From assembly GCF_009932555.1 (NCBI RefSeq), contig NZ_BLJO01000001.1, positions 763,230 to 827,229 on the forward strand: a stretch of 64,000 nt of DNA, read 5' to 3'. Made by a program: the position numbers and the translations under genes. Shown in pieces: positions 44,479 to 53,392 of the stretch. How positions within the stretch are numbered: position 1 is the stretch's first letter; every line of letters starts with the position of its first letter. Source of the stretch: Steroidobacter agaridevorans (GTDB lineage: Bacteria; Pseudomonadota; Gammaproteobacteria; Steroidobacterales; Steroidobacteraceae). The notes beneath the pieces were generated by a model that did no database searches, had not been told where the DNA came from, and was given only the letters and a program-made list of their open reading frames with translations.

Positions 44479-45876
44479 ATGGTCGAATCAGCCGAACACT
44501 TGGAGCCCACCCTGGTCGGGCAAGTCATGCGCCTGATCCAGACGCGCATCGACCGCCGCCAGTACACCCCCGGCGCCCGCATCCCTTCGGTGCGCGCCAT
44601 GGCCGAATCCATGGGAGTTTCGAAGTCCACGGTGGTCGAGGCTTATGGCCGGCTGGCGGCCGAAGGCATCGTGCAGCCGCGCCTCGGCTCGGGCTTCTAT
44701 GTCGCAGCCCCGCTCGCGCCGCTGAACCTGGCGGAGCTGAGCGCGGACACCGATCCGACTGTCGATCCGCTGTGGGTCATGCGCCAGTCGCTGCGCCCCG
44801 GCGAAGACAGTCTGCGGCCCGGTTGCGGCTGGTTACCGGAAAGCTGGATGCCGCACGAGATGATGCGCAAGGCGTTGCGCTCCGCTGCCCGCGATGGCTC
44901 CGGCCCGACGCTCTTCGAATACGGCCCGGCGCAAGGCGCCGATACGCTGCGAGCACTCATCACGCGGCGGCTCCTGGAACAGGGCGTCGAAGCCGTGCCC
45001 GATCAGGTGATGATCACCGACTCGTGCACGCAAGCCATCGACCTGGTGTGTCGATTTCTGCTCGAGCCGGGCGACACCGTGCTGGTCGACGATCCTTGTT
45101 ACTTCAATTTCAAAGCGCTGCTGCGCGCTCATCGAGCGCATGTCGTCGGCGTGCCCTTCACGGCCAACGGCCCCGATCTGTCGGTGTTCGCGTCGCTGCT
45201 CGAAGCCCATCGGCCGCGCATTTATCTCACCAACTCGGGGCTGCAGAACCCGACCGGCGCGAGCCTGACCGCCCCGGTCGCGCACCGCTTGTTGAAGCTC
45301 TCCGAGCCGTACGGACTCGTCATCGTCGAAGACGATATCTTCGGCGACTTCGAAGAACAACCCTCGCCGCGGCTCGCGGCCTTCGATGGCTTGGATCGGG
45401 TCGTGCGCGTCAGCAGTTTCTCGAAGACCCTGTCCGCATCCATGCGCTGTGGCTACATCGCGTGCCGCCCCGATTGGCTCCGCGGGCTCGCCGATTTGCG
45501 CATGGTGACCGGAATGGCTTCCAGTCCGCTCAACGCCGAATTGGTGGCGTCGATGCTGATGGACGGCTCGTATCGCCGTCACGTCGAGCGCATCCGGACC
45601 CGACTTTCGCAACAGCGCCAGATCGTGAAGACGAAGCTCGCCAGACTCGGCATCGTGCCGTTCGTCGAGCCCGCCGGCGGAATGTTTCTTTGGTGCCAGC
45701 TGCCCGAGGGCTGCGACGCGGCCAAAGTCGCCCGCCTCGCCCGTGCCGAGAATGTCGTGCTGGCGCCAGGCAATGCATTCAGCGTCAGTGGCGCAGCCAC
45801 TCGATTTGTGAGATTCAACGTCACGCAGATGGAGGGCGACAAGGTCTACGCCGCGCTCCGTCGGGCGATCGGGTAA
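44479..45876 (+). CDS. MocR-type regulator (GntR helix-turn-helix plus aminotransferase domain)
   Basis: A 465-residue fusion. A GntR-type winged helix covers about 10-80 (YTPGARIPSVRAMAESMGVSKSTVVEAYGRLAAEG). A class-I aminotransferase-like domain fills the rest, with the PLP Lys in SSFSKTLSASMRCGY and the TNSGLQNPTGASL loop. MocR proteins use bound PLP to sense an amine or vitamin and control nearby transport or biosynthesis genes. Here the divergent EamA exporter is the probable target. The start overlaps a region with an inverted repeat. Confidence 0.93.
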   Translation: MVESAEHLEPTLVGQVMRLIQTRIDRRQYTPGARIPSVRAMAESMGVSKSTVVEAYGRLAAEGIVQPRLGSGFYVAAPLAPLNLAELSADTDPTVDPLWVMRQSLRPGEDSLRPGCGWLPESWMPHEMMRKALRSAARDGSGPTLFEYGPAQGADTLRALITRRLLEQGVEAVPDQVMITDSCTQAIDLVCRFLLEPGDTVLVDDPCYFNFKALLRAHRAHVVGVPFTANGPDLSVFASLLEAHRPRIYLTNSGLQNPTGASLTAPVAHRLLKLSEPYGLVIVEDDIFGDFEEQPSPRLAAFDGLDRVVRVSSFSKTLSASMRCGYIACRPDWLRGLADLRMVTGMASSPLNAELVASMLMDGSYRRHVERIRTRLSQQRQIVKTKLARLGIVPFVEPAGGMFLWCQLPEGCDAAKVARLARAENVVLAPGNAFSVSGAATRFVRFNVTQMEGDKVYAALRRAIG

Positions 45877-45976
45877 GTTTGTTCAATTTTCATTTGTAAA
45901 ACTATTTGCATATATTGATTCGATGTGGTCTGCTTCGGCTGGGGGCGTCATTGCATTCAAAGACCGCGACCGACCG

Positions 45977-48445
45977 ATGACGAAACTTAGCCGACGCACG
46001 GTGCTGCAAGCCGCAGCCGCGACCACGCTGTTGACCTCGGGTCTCGCCCGCTCCGCCAGCGGATCCACCTCGCCGCCGAAAATCGATAACCTGCTCTGGT
46101 ACATCGGGACCGCGAAAGAGTGGGTCGAAGCGCTGCCCGTGGGCAATGGGCGCCTCGGCGCCATGGTATTCGGCGGCACGAGCCAAGAGCGTCTGCAGCT
46201 GAACGAAGACACGCTGTGGGGCGGCGGGCCTTACGACCCCGCGAACCCCGAAGCGCGCGAAGCATTGCCCGAAGTGCGCAAGCTGATCTTCGCCGGCGAG
46301 TACGAGAAGGCCACCGAGTTGGTGAACGCCAAAGTGATGGCGAAGCCATCGCGCCAGATGTCCTATCAGAGCATCGGCGATCTGCGGCTGGTTTTCCCAG
46401 GTATCGAGACGGCAACCGACTATCGCCGCGAGCTGGATCTCGATGGCGCGATCTCGACCACTCGATTCACGAGCAACGGCGTCACCCACACGCGAGAGCT
46501 GTTCGCGAGCGCACCGGACAACGTGTTGGTATTTCGGCTGAGCGCGAGCAAACCGGGCAGCGTCGATGTGGATGTGACTTTCCGTTGGCCACGGCCGTCG
46601 CGCCCCGCCGATCCGCCCGGCGACAAGCTGAAACAAGGCAGCTCACAGACTGCGGGGCCCGTCGAGTTCGACGACAGCGTGCCCGCCCCTGCCAATCTGG
46701 TGCTGCGCGCACTGCCCGATGGCGACCTGATCATGCAAGGTCGCAACTCCGCACAGTTAGGCGTCGCGGGCGCATTGACGTATGAAGCGCGTGCACGGTT
46801 GATTGTGACCGGCGGCAAGAAACAATCGAACGAGTCGAGCCTCGGCGTGCGCGGCGCCGACAGTGTGATCGTGCTGATCGCGATGGCCACGAGCTATCGC
46901 GATTATCAGCATGTCGACGGCGATCCAGCCGCACTCAACAAGGCAGCGCTGGATCGCGCCGCCGACCGATCCTTCGAGGAACTGCTCAGCCGGCATCAAA
47001 CCGATCATCGCCGCTTGTTCCGTCGCGTGCAGATCGATCTGGGGCGAACGCCCGCCGCCAGTCGCCCCACCGACGAGCGCGTGCTTACGTCGATGACGAG
47101 CGACGATCCGGCGCTGGCCGCGCTCTACTATCAATACGGTCGTTACCTGTTGATCGCCAGCTCCCGCCCGGGCTCGCAACCCGCGAATCTGCAGGGCATC
47201 TGGAACGACATGTCGAACCCGCCCTGGGGCAGCAAGTACACCATCAACATCAACACCGAGATGAACTACTGGCCGGCCGAGCCCACCGATCTGGGCGAAT
47301 GCGTCGAGCCGCTGGTCGCGATGCTGAAAGATCTGTCGGTCACCGGCGCGAAAATGGCGAAGACGATGTACGGCGCCCGCGGCTGGGTGACTCATCACAA
47401 CACCGATCTGTGGCGCGCCACCGGCCCCATCGACGGCGCCAAGTACGGCATGTGGCCCATGGGCGGCGCGTGGCTGTGCCTGCATCTGTGGGATCGCTAC
47501 GATTACAGCCGCGATGTTCGTTATCTGGAATCGGTGTATCCGATCCTGAAAGGCGCCAGCGAATTCTTCCTGGACACGCTGGTCGAGCATCCCAACGGCC
47601 GCTGGCTGGTGACCAATCCCTCCATGTCGCCGGAGAACAATCATCGGCCCGATGTTTCCATCGCCGCCGGCCCCGCGATGGACAACCAGATTCTTCGCGA
47701 TCTGTTTGCAAACACGGCCAAAGCCGCAGGCATCCTGAACCGCGACAAAGAGTTCGTCGCATCTCTGGAAGCGACCCGCAAGCGTCTGCCGCCCGATCAG
47801 ATCGGCGCGCAGGGTCAGCTGCAGGAATGGCTGGAAGACTGGGATGCGAAGGTGCCGGACATCCATCACCGTCACGTATCGCACCTGTACGGACTGCATC
47901 CATCCGGTCAGATCAGCGTCGACTACACACCGAAGCTGGCGCAAGCGGCGCGCAGGACGTTGGAGATTCGCGGCGACAACGCCACGGGCTGGGGCATCGG
48001 CTGGAGATTGAACCTGTGGGCACGTCTGCGTGACGGCGAACACGCGCACGGCGTGCTCAAATTGTTACTCGGGCCGGAGCGCACCTATCCCAATCTGTTC
48101 GATGCGCATCCGCCGTTTCAGATCGACGGCAATTTCGGCGGCGCCAGCGGCATGACCGAGATGTTGTTACAGAGTCTCAAGTCACCGCAGGGCGATGATG
48201 AAGTCTGGCTGTTGCCGGCGCTGCCTAAAGCGTGGCCCCAGGGTTCCGTCACTGGCCTGCGAGCGCGCGGCGGACTGCGAGTGGATTTGAACTGGCGCGG
48301 GGGATCGCTGCAAGAGTGTCACTTGACCGCGATCCGCGATGGCCAGTGGATACTTCGGAGCGGCAACTCGTCGTTGCCAGTATCGATGAAAGCCGGCCGC
48401 AGCCAGACACTCAAGCTGAGCAAAGGAACGCTCAGCGCGACTTAG
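45977..48445 (+). CDS. GH95 family alpha-L-fucosidase, Tat-exported
   Basis: An 822-residue glycosidase releasing L-fucose, typically from alpha-1,2 linkages. The N-terminus has a twin-Arg signal (LSRRTVLQAAAATTLLTS). The family core is very clear: NLQGIWNDMSNPPWGSKY, then Asn424 and Asn426 in NINTEMNYW, Glu553 in SMSPENN, and Asp717 in FQIDGNFGG. Their spacing matches the catalytic Asn/Asn/Glu/Asp set known for the GH95 enzyme AfcA. I prefer ATG 45977; 45923 is possible. Its 3' end overlaps the convergent IclR gene by 4 bases. It supplies the substrate of the fucose pathway beside it. Confidence 0.92.
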   Translation: MTKLSRRTVLQAAAATTLLTSGLARSASGSTSPPKIDNLLWYIGTAKEWVEALPVGNGRLGAMVFGGTSQERLQLNEDTLWGGGPYDPANPEAREALPEVRKLIFAGEYEKATELVNAKVMAKPSRQMSYQSIGDLRLVFPGIETATDYRRELDLDGAISTTRFTSNGVTHTRELFASAPDNVLVFRLSASKPGSVDVDVTFRWPRPSRPADPPGDKLKQGSSQTAGPVEFDDSVPAPANLVLRALPDGDLIMQGRNSAQLGVAGALTYEARARLIVTGGKKQSNESSLGVRGADSVIVLIAMATSYRDYQHVDGDPAALNKAALDRAADRSFEELLSRHQTDHRRLFRRVQIDLGRTPAASRPTDERVLTSMTSDDPALAALYYQYGRYLLIASSRPGSQPANLQGIWNDMSNPPWGSKYTININTEMNYWPAEPTDLGECVEPLVAMLKDLSVTGAKMAKTMYGARGWVTHHNTDLWRATGPIDGAKYGMWPMGGAWLCLHLWDRYDYSRDVRYLESVYPILKGASEFFLDTLVEHPNGRWLVTNPSMSPENNHRPDVSIAAGPAMDNQILRDLFANTAKAAGILNRDKEFVASLEATRKRLPPDQIGAQGQLQEWLEDWDAKVPDIHHRHVSHLYGLHPSGQISVDYTPKLAQAARRTLEIRGDNATGWGIGWRLNLWARLRDGEHAHGVLKLLLGPERTYPNLFDAHPPFQIDGNFGGASGMTEMLLQSLKSPQGDDEVWLLPALPKAWPQGSVTGLRARGGLRVDLNWRGGSLQECHLTAIRDGQWILRSGNSSLPVSMKAGRSQTLKLSKGTLSAT

Positions 48446-49209
48446 TTGGCGCTGATCTTCCGGGAGATCTCGCCGGCCGCGTGACGAATCGCCGCAACGG
48501 TGTCTTTCACCGAAATCGCCATCGGCGTTTCGATGTATGGGCAGGTCAGCGCCGCGACGGCGCTACCGTCGGCCGCCATCACCGGCGCCGACAGATCGAC
48601 GATGTGACGAGTCACATCGCTATCGGCCTTTACATACTTCTGAGTGCGGGCAAGCGCGGCCCGTTCCTCGAAGCTCTTCCAGGCCTTTTGTGACACGCTG
48701 GGCGCGAGCCGCGTGCGCCACTCCGTTCTGACCTCTTCCGGCTGAAACGCATACAACACCAGGCCGGACGTGGAATCGACCAACGGCCGGCGATAGCCAA
48801 CCCGCACCGAGAAGCCCTGATTGCCCGGCGCCTCGATGCGAGCCACCACGACCATCTGCTCCTCGCTCACCACCGCCAGATGACAGGCCTGCCCGATGAC
48901 GCCACTGAGCTTTCTCATCTCGGGCAGCGCATCTTCGAGCAGACTCTTGGTGGGTGCACGAGCCACGCCGAGCGCAAACAGCTTATTGGTCAGCTCGAAG
49001 CCCTCGCCGGACTCGGCCTGGGCGACGTAACCGCGATGAACCAGGGCATCCACCATCCGGAACAGCTCGCTCACCGAGCGGCCGAGCTCGGTCGCGATCT
49101 GTGACATGGTGAGCGGCGTACCGCGGGCAGCCAACAGCTCGAGCACGTCCAAGCCCTTTTCCAGAGCGGGCGCGCTGTACTTGCGTTCTTCGTCTTCGCG
49201 GGCAGCCAT
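48442..49209 (-). CDS. IclR-family regulator of the L-fucose locus
   Basis: A 255-residue regulator. An N-terminal winged helix (about 12-75: SAPALEKGLDVLELLAARGTPLTMSQIATELGRS) is followed by an IclR effector domain (LSGVIGQACHLAVVSEEQMVVVARIE, YRRPLVDSTSGLVLYAF). It is the last gene of the minus-strand fucose operon, 34 bp behind the permease. By position it responds to a pathway intermediate. An IclR gene also sits in the fucose locus of Campylobacter jejuni. Confidence 0.88.
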   Translation of the reverse strand: MAAREDEERKYSAPALEKGLDVLELLAARGTPLTMSQIATELGRSVSELFRMVDALVHRGYVAQAESGEGFELTNKLFALGVARAPTKSLLEDALPEMRKLSGVIGQACHLAVVSEEQMVVVARIEAPGNQGFSVRVGYRRPLVDSTSGLVLYAFQPEEVRTEWRTRLAPSVSQKAWKSFEERAALARTQKYVKADSDVTRHIVDLSAPVMAADGSAVAALTCPYIETPMAISVKDTVAAIRHAAGEISRKISAN

Positions 49210-49243
49210 GGCTGGAGATTATAAACAGCCGCCCGCCAATCCG

Positions 49244-50539
49244 TCAGTGGGCCACTGCCGGCATCGGTTGTAATGCGGGTGCGGGAAGCCGCCCGGCCGA
49301 CCAGGCGAACCAGCCGATGACCGCGAAACACACGGTGGGGACCAGGATCGCGTAGTTGATGGCGCTCGCATCGGACACCATGCCCATGATCGCGGTCAGC
49401 ACCGCCCCGCCGATGATGGCCATGACCAGGAACGACGACGCCGCCTTGGTGAGCGGCCCGAGCTCGCGCAACGAATTCGCAAAAATGGTTGGAAACATGA
49501 TCGACATGAACAGACTGGTGGCCACCAGGGCATACAGCCCCGGCGATCCGCCGGCGAACGCGGCGATCAATGTCAGACAAATGTTGATGGCGGCGAAGCT
49601 CGCCATCAGCCGCGTCGGACTGAACCGGCTCATCAGCGCCGTGCCGACGAAGCGTCCGATCATGAAGCACACCAACGAGGCGGTCAGATAACCCGCCGCG
49701 GTCTTCTCACCCATCCCCGGCACCTCGGCCTGGGCATAGCGAATCATGAAACTCCACACGCCGACCTGCGCGCCCACATAAAAGAACTGCGCCACGACAC
49801 CGAATATGAAATGCCGCCGGGTCGCCAGCGCGGCGATGGATTGGCGCATCGACAGCTGATCGGGATCATCCGGCGCGGGCGCCTGCGCCTGTGGAGGAAA
49901 CTTCGTGATCGCAACGAGCGCCGCCCACACCAGCACGACGGCAGCGACGATCAGATAAGGCGTCTGCACCGATTGCGCCTCGGCGGTCTGGAATGCCGTC
50001 AACTGCGCCTGACTCATCGCGGCGAGCTCGGCCTGTGTCGGCTCGACACCGGAGAGAATGAACTCGCGACCGACCAGAACGCCGGTGATCGCCCCGAGCG
50101 GATTGAACGCCTGCGCCAGATTCAAGCGCTGCTCGGCGCGCGACGGCTCGCCTAGCACCGTGATGAGCGGATTCGCCGATGTTTCCAGAAAGGCCAGCCC
50201 CGCCGCGATCACGAACAGCGCGGTCAGGAACCAGCCATACTGCAGCAGCTCGGCGGCCGGATAAAACATCAACGCGCCGATGCCGAAGGTCACCAGTCCC
50301 ACCAGCACCGTGACCTTGTATCCATGACGCTGGATCACCCAGCCCGCCGGCAGCGCCAGAAAGAAATAGCCCAGGTAGAACGCCGACTGCACCAGGCTCG
50401 ACTGGAAATCGCTCAGGAAGAACGCCTTGCGCAGATGAGGCATCAGCACATCGTTCAAATTGTTCGCCACGCCCCACAGAAAGAACAACGTCACGATCAG
50501 CACCAGCGGCGCCAGCGCGGTCCCTGACTTCTGATTCAT
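49244..50539 (-). CDS. fucP: L-fucose:H+ symporter (FucP type, MFS)
   Basis: A 431-residue, 12-helix MFS sugar permease. Transport residues known from E. coli FucP are conserved: Asp in the first helix motif VANNLNDVLMPHLRKAF and Glu in AFLETSANPLITVLG. The long sequence match to FucP/GluP-type carriers and the surrounding fucose-oxidation genes make L-fucose the probable cargo. ATG 50539 has GGGGGAG upstream. It lies 45 bp after the hydrolase gene of the same operon. Confidence 0.9.
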   Translation of the reverse strand: MNQKSGTALAPLVLIVTLFFLWGVANNLNDVLMPHLRKAFFLSDFQSSLVQSAFYLGYFFLALPAGWVIQRHGYKVTVLVGLVTFGIGALMFYPAAELLQYGWFLTALFVIAAGLAFLETSANPLITVLGEPSRAEQRLNLAQAFNPLGAITGVLVGREFILSGVEPTQAELAAMSQAQLTAFQTAEAQSVQTPYLIVAAVVLVWAALVAITKFPPQAQAPAPDDPDQLSMRQSIAALATRRHFIFGVVAQFFYVGAQVGVWSFMIRYAQAEVPGMGEKTAAGYLTASLVCFMIGRFVGTALMSRFSPTRLMASFAAINICLTLIAAFAGGSPGLYALVATSLFMSIMFPTIFANSLRELGPLTKAASSFLVMAIIGGAVLTAIMGMVSDASAINYAILVPTVCFAVIGWFAWSAGRLPAPALQPMPAVAH

Positions 50540-50584
50540 CAACTCCCCCGAATCGATGCTGGATTTGTTGGTGGGGCGAAGGCC

Positions 50585-51430
50585 TCAGCCGTAAGCGATC
50601 ACCTTCTGGCGCTGTTCGCCCAGCCCCTGGATGCCCAGGCGCATCTCATCGCCCACCTTCAGATACACCGGCGGCTTCTGTCCCAGGCCCACGCCCGGCG
50701 GCGTGCCGGTGGTAACGATGTCGCCCGGCTGCAGGCTCATGAACTGACTCAGATAGCTCACCAGGAACGCCGGCTTGAAAATCATGGTGCGCGTCGAGCC
50801 GTCCTGATAGCGGCGGCCGTTGACCTCCAGCCACATCCCCAGGTTGCTCACGTCGCCCACTTCATCCGCGGTGACCAGCCAGGGGCCGATCGGACCGAAG
50901 CTGTCGCAGCCTTTGCCTTTATCCCATTGCCCGCCGCGCTCCAGTTGAAACGCGCGCTCGGACACGTCGTTGCAGACAAAGTAGCCCGCGATCGCAGCCG
51001 CGCCGGCGGCTTCATCGACATAGCGACACTCGGTGCCGATGACGAACGCCAGCTCGACTTCCCAATCGAGCTTAGTCGAGCCGCGCGGCTGGATCACTGC
51101 GTCGTTCGGTCCCGACAGTGCGCTCGTCGCCTTCATGAAGATGATGGGCTCGCTCGGAATGGCAGCACCCGTCTCTGCCGCGTGATCGGCGTAGTTGAGC
51201 CCGATGCAAAGGAACTTGCCGGGCCGCGCGACGCACGGCCCCAGTCGAGGCGCACCTTGCACCAGCGGCAGTGTCTCGACCTTCAGCCCCTGCAACTCGC
51301 GCAGACGCTGCGGCGTCAGCGTCGAACCGTCGATGGCCCGGATCACTCCGCTGAGATCGCGGATCGCGCCATCGCGATCCAGAATGCCCGGACGCTCGGC
51401 TCCCGTCTGACCGTATCGAAGTAGTTTCAT
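50585..51430 (-). CDS. Fumarylacetoacetate hydrolase family: 2,4-diketo-3-deoxy-L-fuconate hydrolase
   Basis: A 281-residue FAH-fold enzyme. Metal-binding acidic residues appear in LDWEVELAFVIG and NDVSERAFQLERGGQWDKGKG, with the DIVTTGTPPGVGLG motif behind. The VSERAFQLERGGQWDKGKGC block is as in the enzyme from Xanthomonas campestris that splits 2,4-diketo-3-deoxy-L-fuconate into pyruvate and L-lactate. Its place next to the SDR, dehydratase and lactonase completes that route. Family sure; exact substrate inferred. Confidence 0.88.
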   Translation of the reverse strand: MKLLRYGQTGAERPGILDRDGAIRDLSGVIRAIDGSTLTPQRLRELQGLKVETLPLVQGAPRLGPCVARPGKFLCIGLNYADHAAETGAAIPSEPIIFMKATSALSGPNDAVIQPRGSTKLDWEVELAFVIGTECRYVDEAAGAAAIAGYFVCNDVSERAFQLERGGQWDKGKGCDSFGPIGPWLVTADEVGDVSNLGMWLEVNGRRYQDGSTRTMIFKPAFLVSYLSQFMSLQPGDIVTTGTPPGVGLGQKPPVYLKVGDEMRLGIQGLGEQRQKVIAYG

Positions 51431-51439
51431 AGCTCGTGC

Positions 51440-52174
51440 TCAGTTGGTCCAGCCGCCGTCGATAATGTGACATTGGCCAGTCGTGAATGCCGCCTCGTCC
51501 GATGCCAGATACAGCGCCAGCGCCGCGACCTCGCTGGCCTCGCCCAGTCTGCCCATCGGTTGCCGCTGAATGAACGCCGCCCTGGCGGCGGCGTAATCGC
51601 CCGTCGCCCGCAACCGCGCTTCCAGCGATGGCGTTGCGACGGTGCCTGGACAGATGGCGTTACAACGAATCCCGCGCGCGATGAAATCAGCCGCGACCGA
51701 TTTGGTCAATCCGATGATGGCGGCCTTGGTCGTGCCGTAGATGCAGCGGTTCGGCACGCCCTTGATGGAGCTGGCCACCGAAGAGATGTTGACGATGCTG
51801 CCGCCCCCGCGCTCCATCATGCCGGGCAGTGTGGCGCGGATCATCCGGTACATCGATGTTACGTTGATATCGAACGATGCCGCCCACTCGTCCTCGGTGC
51901 TCTCGAGGATGCTGCCGTTGGTCACGATGCCGGCACAATTGACCAGCACATCGACGGGGCCGACCTCTTTGCTGACCGCCGCGATGTCGACGGGGCTGCG
52001 CACATCCAGCAGCCGCGTGCGGACGCCGCTCAACTGCGCCAAAGCGGTTTCGTCGATGTCGGTGGCGACGACCGACGCGCCCTGCTTTGCAAACATCTCC
52101 GCGATGGCGCGCCCGATCCCCTGGCCGGCGGCGGTGATGAGAGCGGTCTTGCCCGCCAGTCGCTGTCCTGACAT
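51440..52174 (-). CDS. SDR: 2-keto-3-deoxy-L-fuconate 4-dehydrogenase
   Basis: A 244-residue NAD-dependent SDR. Visible are TAAGQGIGRAIAE, the Asp of VVATDID (NAD preference), NCAGIV, catalytic Ser (NISSVASS), YGTTKAA Tyr-Lys, and CNAICPGTVATPSLEARL, a block typical for keto-deoxy-fuconate dehydrogenases. GGAGG precedes the ATG. It would oxidise C4 of 2-keto-3-deoxy-L-fuconate before cleavage by the downstream hydrolase. Confidence 0.88.
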   Translation of the reverse strand: MSGQRLAGKTALITAAGQGIGRAIAEMFAKQGASVVATDIDETALAQLSGVRTRLLDVRSPVDIAAVSKEVGPVDVLVNCAGIVTNGSILESTEDEWAASFDINVTSMYRMIRATLPGMMERGGGSIVNISSVASSIKGVPNRCIYGTTKAAIIGLTKSVAADFIARGIRCNAICPGTVATPSLEARLRATGDYAAARAAFIQRQPMGRLGEASEVAALALYLASDEAAFTTGQCHIIDGGWTN

Positions 52175-52189
52175 CGATCCCTCCGCGAC

Positions 52190-53392
52190 TCAGGCGCTGC
52201 GTGGGAAGCAGCCCGGCCCGCTCGGCTCGAACGACTTGTACGTGAGAATGAACTCGCGATGGCCCATGTCCTCGGACTTGGTGAGCTGCCCGCCGGCGAC
52301 GGCCGTCACCAGCGCGACGATCTCATCGGCGACTTCATCCAGATCACCCTCGCCTTCCAGAATGCGACCCGCATTCACATCCATGTCGTCGGTCATCCGA
52401 CGATAGGTTTCGGGATTGCCAGTGACCTTGATGACCGGTGCAATCGCCGAGCCCACGACCGAGCCGCGCCCCGTCGTGAACAGTGTGAGATGCGCGCCGC
52501 ACGCCATCAGCTCGACGATCTCCGCGTTGTCGGAGATGTTCGGGAAGCCAAACTTCGGCGGACCGTCGGGCACCACGTCGAGCAAATACAATCCTGGCGC
52601 TTCGGGCACCTCGGCCGGCTTGATCACCCCCACGATGGGCGACGAGCCCGACTTCACATACGCGCCGGCCGATTTCTCTTCCTGCGAGCTCAAGCCGCCC
52701 TCGGCATTGCCCGGCGCGAAGCTGCCGAAGCCCATCGCTCGATAGTAGGTTTCGGCTTTGCCGATCGAGGCGACGATGGCCTCGCCGACCGCAGGCGTGC
52801 TCGCACGCACCGCCATCGGTCCTTCGCAGCCGATCATCTCGCCCGTTTCCTCGAAGATGCAGGTGGCGCCGGCCGTGACCAAGCGATCGAACGCGCGCCC
52901 CACAGCGGGATTCGCAGTGATGCCGCTAGTTCCATCGGAGCCGCCGCAGATCGTGCCGACCACCAGCTCGCTCAGCGCCATCGGCACTCGAACGGCGGCG
53001 TCCGACGCCTGCTCTTTCATCGCTCTGACGGCCGCGACGCCGCGATCGATGGCGCTGCGCGTACCGCCCGCCTTCTGAATCACGATCGTTTCCACCGGAC
53101 GTTCGCTGGCCGCCACATGCGCGGCCAGCGCCTCGCGATTGAACGACTCACACCCCAGCGACACCAGCAGCACAGCTCCGACGTTGGGATGTATGGTGAG
53201 CGCTTTCATCATCCGCAGCGCATATTCGTTGGGGTAGCAACCCGGGAAGCCGATCAGATGCACATCGGGGTCGTCGCAGCGATCCACGATGCGCCGGGCG
53301 ACGTGGTGTGCACACTCGACGAGATAGGCCACCGCCACCACATTGCGAATGCCCTTTCTGCCGTCCTTGCGCAGGTAACCCTGAAAACTCAT
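52190..53392 (-). CDS. Altronate-dehydratase (UxaA) large-domain protein, probable L-fuconate dehydratase
   Basis: A 400-residue protein starting MSFQGYLRKDGRKGIRN, where the large C-terminal domain of UxaA-type hydro-lyases begins. The motifs GFPGCYPNE, GCESFNREAL, GTICGGSDGTSGITANPAVG and the GRGSVVGSAIAPVIKVTGN tail are family-typical. The missing N-terminal SAF domain is supplied by the C-terminus of the preceding gene, whose stop overlaps this ATG (ATGA). In the pathway it should dehydrate L-fuconate, a job done by an enolase-superfamily enzyme in Xanthomonas; no such enzyme gene is in the window. Confidence 0.87.
   Translation of the reverse strand: MSFQGYLRKDGRKGIRNVVAVAYLVECAHHVARRIVDRCDDPDVHLIGFPGCYPNEYALRMMKALTIHPNVGAVLLVSLGCESFNREALAAHVAASERPVETIVIQKAGGTRSAIDRGVAAVRAMKEQASDAAVRVPMALSELVVGTICGGSDGTSGITANPAVGRAFDRLVTAGATCIFEETGEMIGCEGPMAVRASTPAVGEAIVASIGKAETYYRAMGFGSFAPGNAEGGLSSQEEKSAGAYVKSGSSPIVGVIKPAEVPEAPGLYLLDVVPDGPPKFGFPNISDNAEIVELMACGAHLTLFTTGRGSVVGSAIAPVIKVTGNPETYRRMTDDMDVNAGRILEGEGDLDEVADEIVALVTAVAGGQLTKSEDMGHREFILTYKSFEPSGPGCFPRSA

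Noticed and set aside
44469-45899. 476-residue frame overlapping the MocR gene in another phase
   Set aside because: Compositionally biased; the MocR frame carries all motifs.
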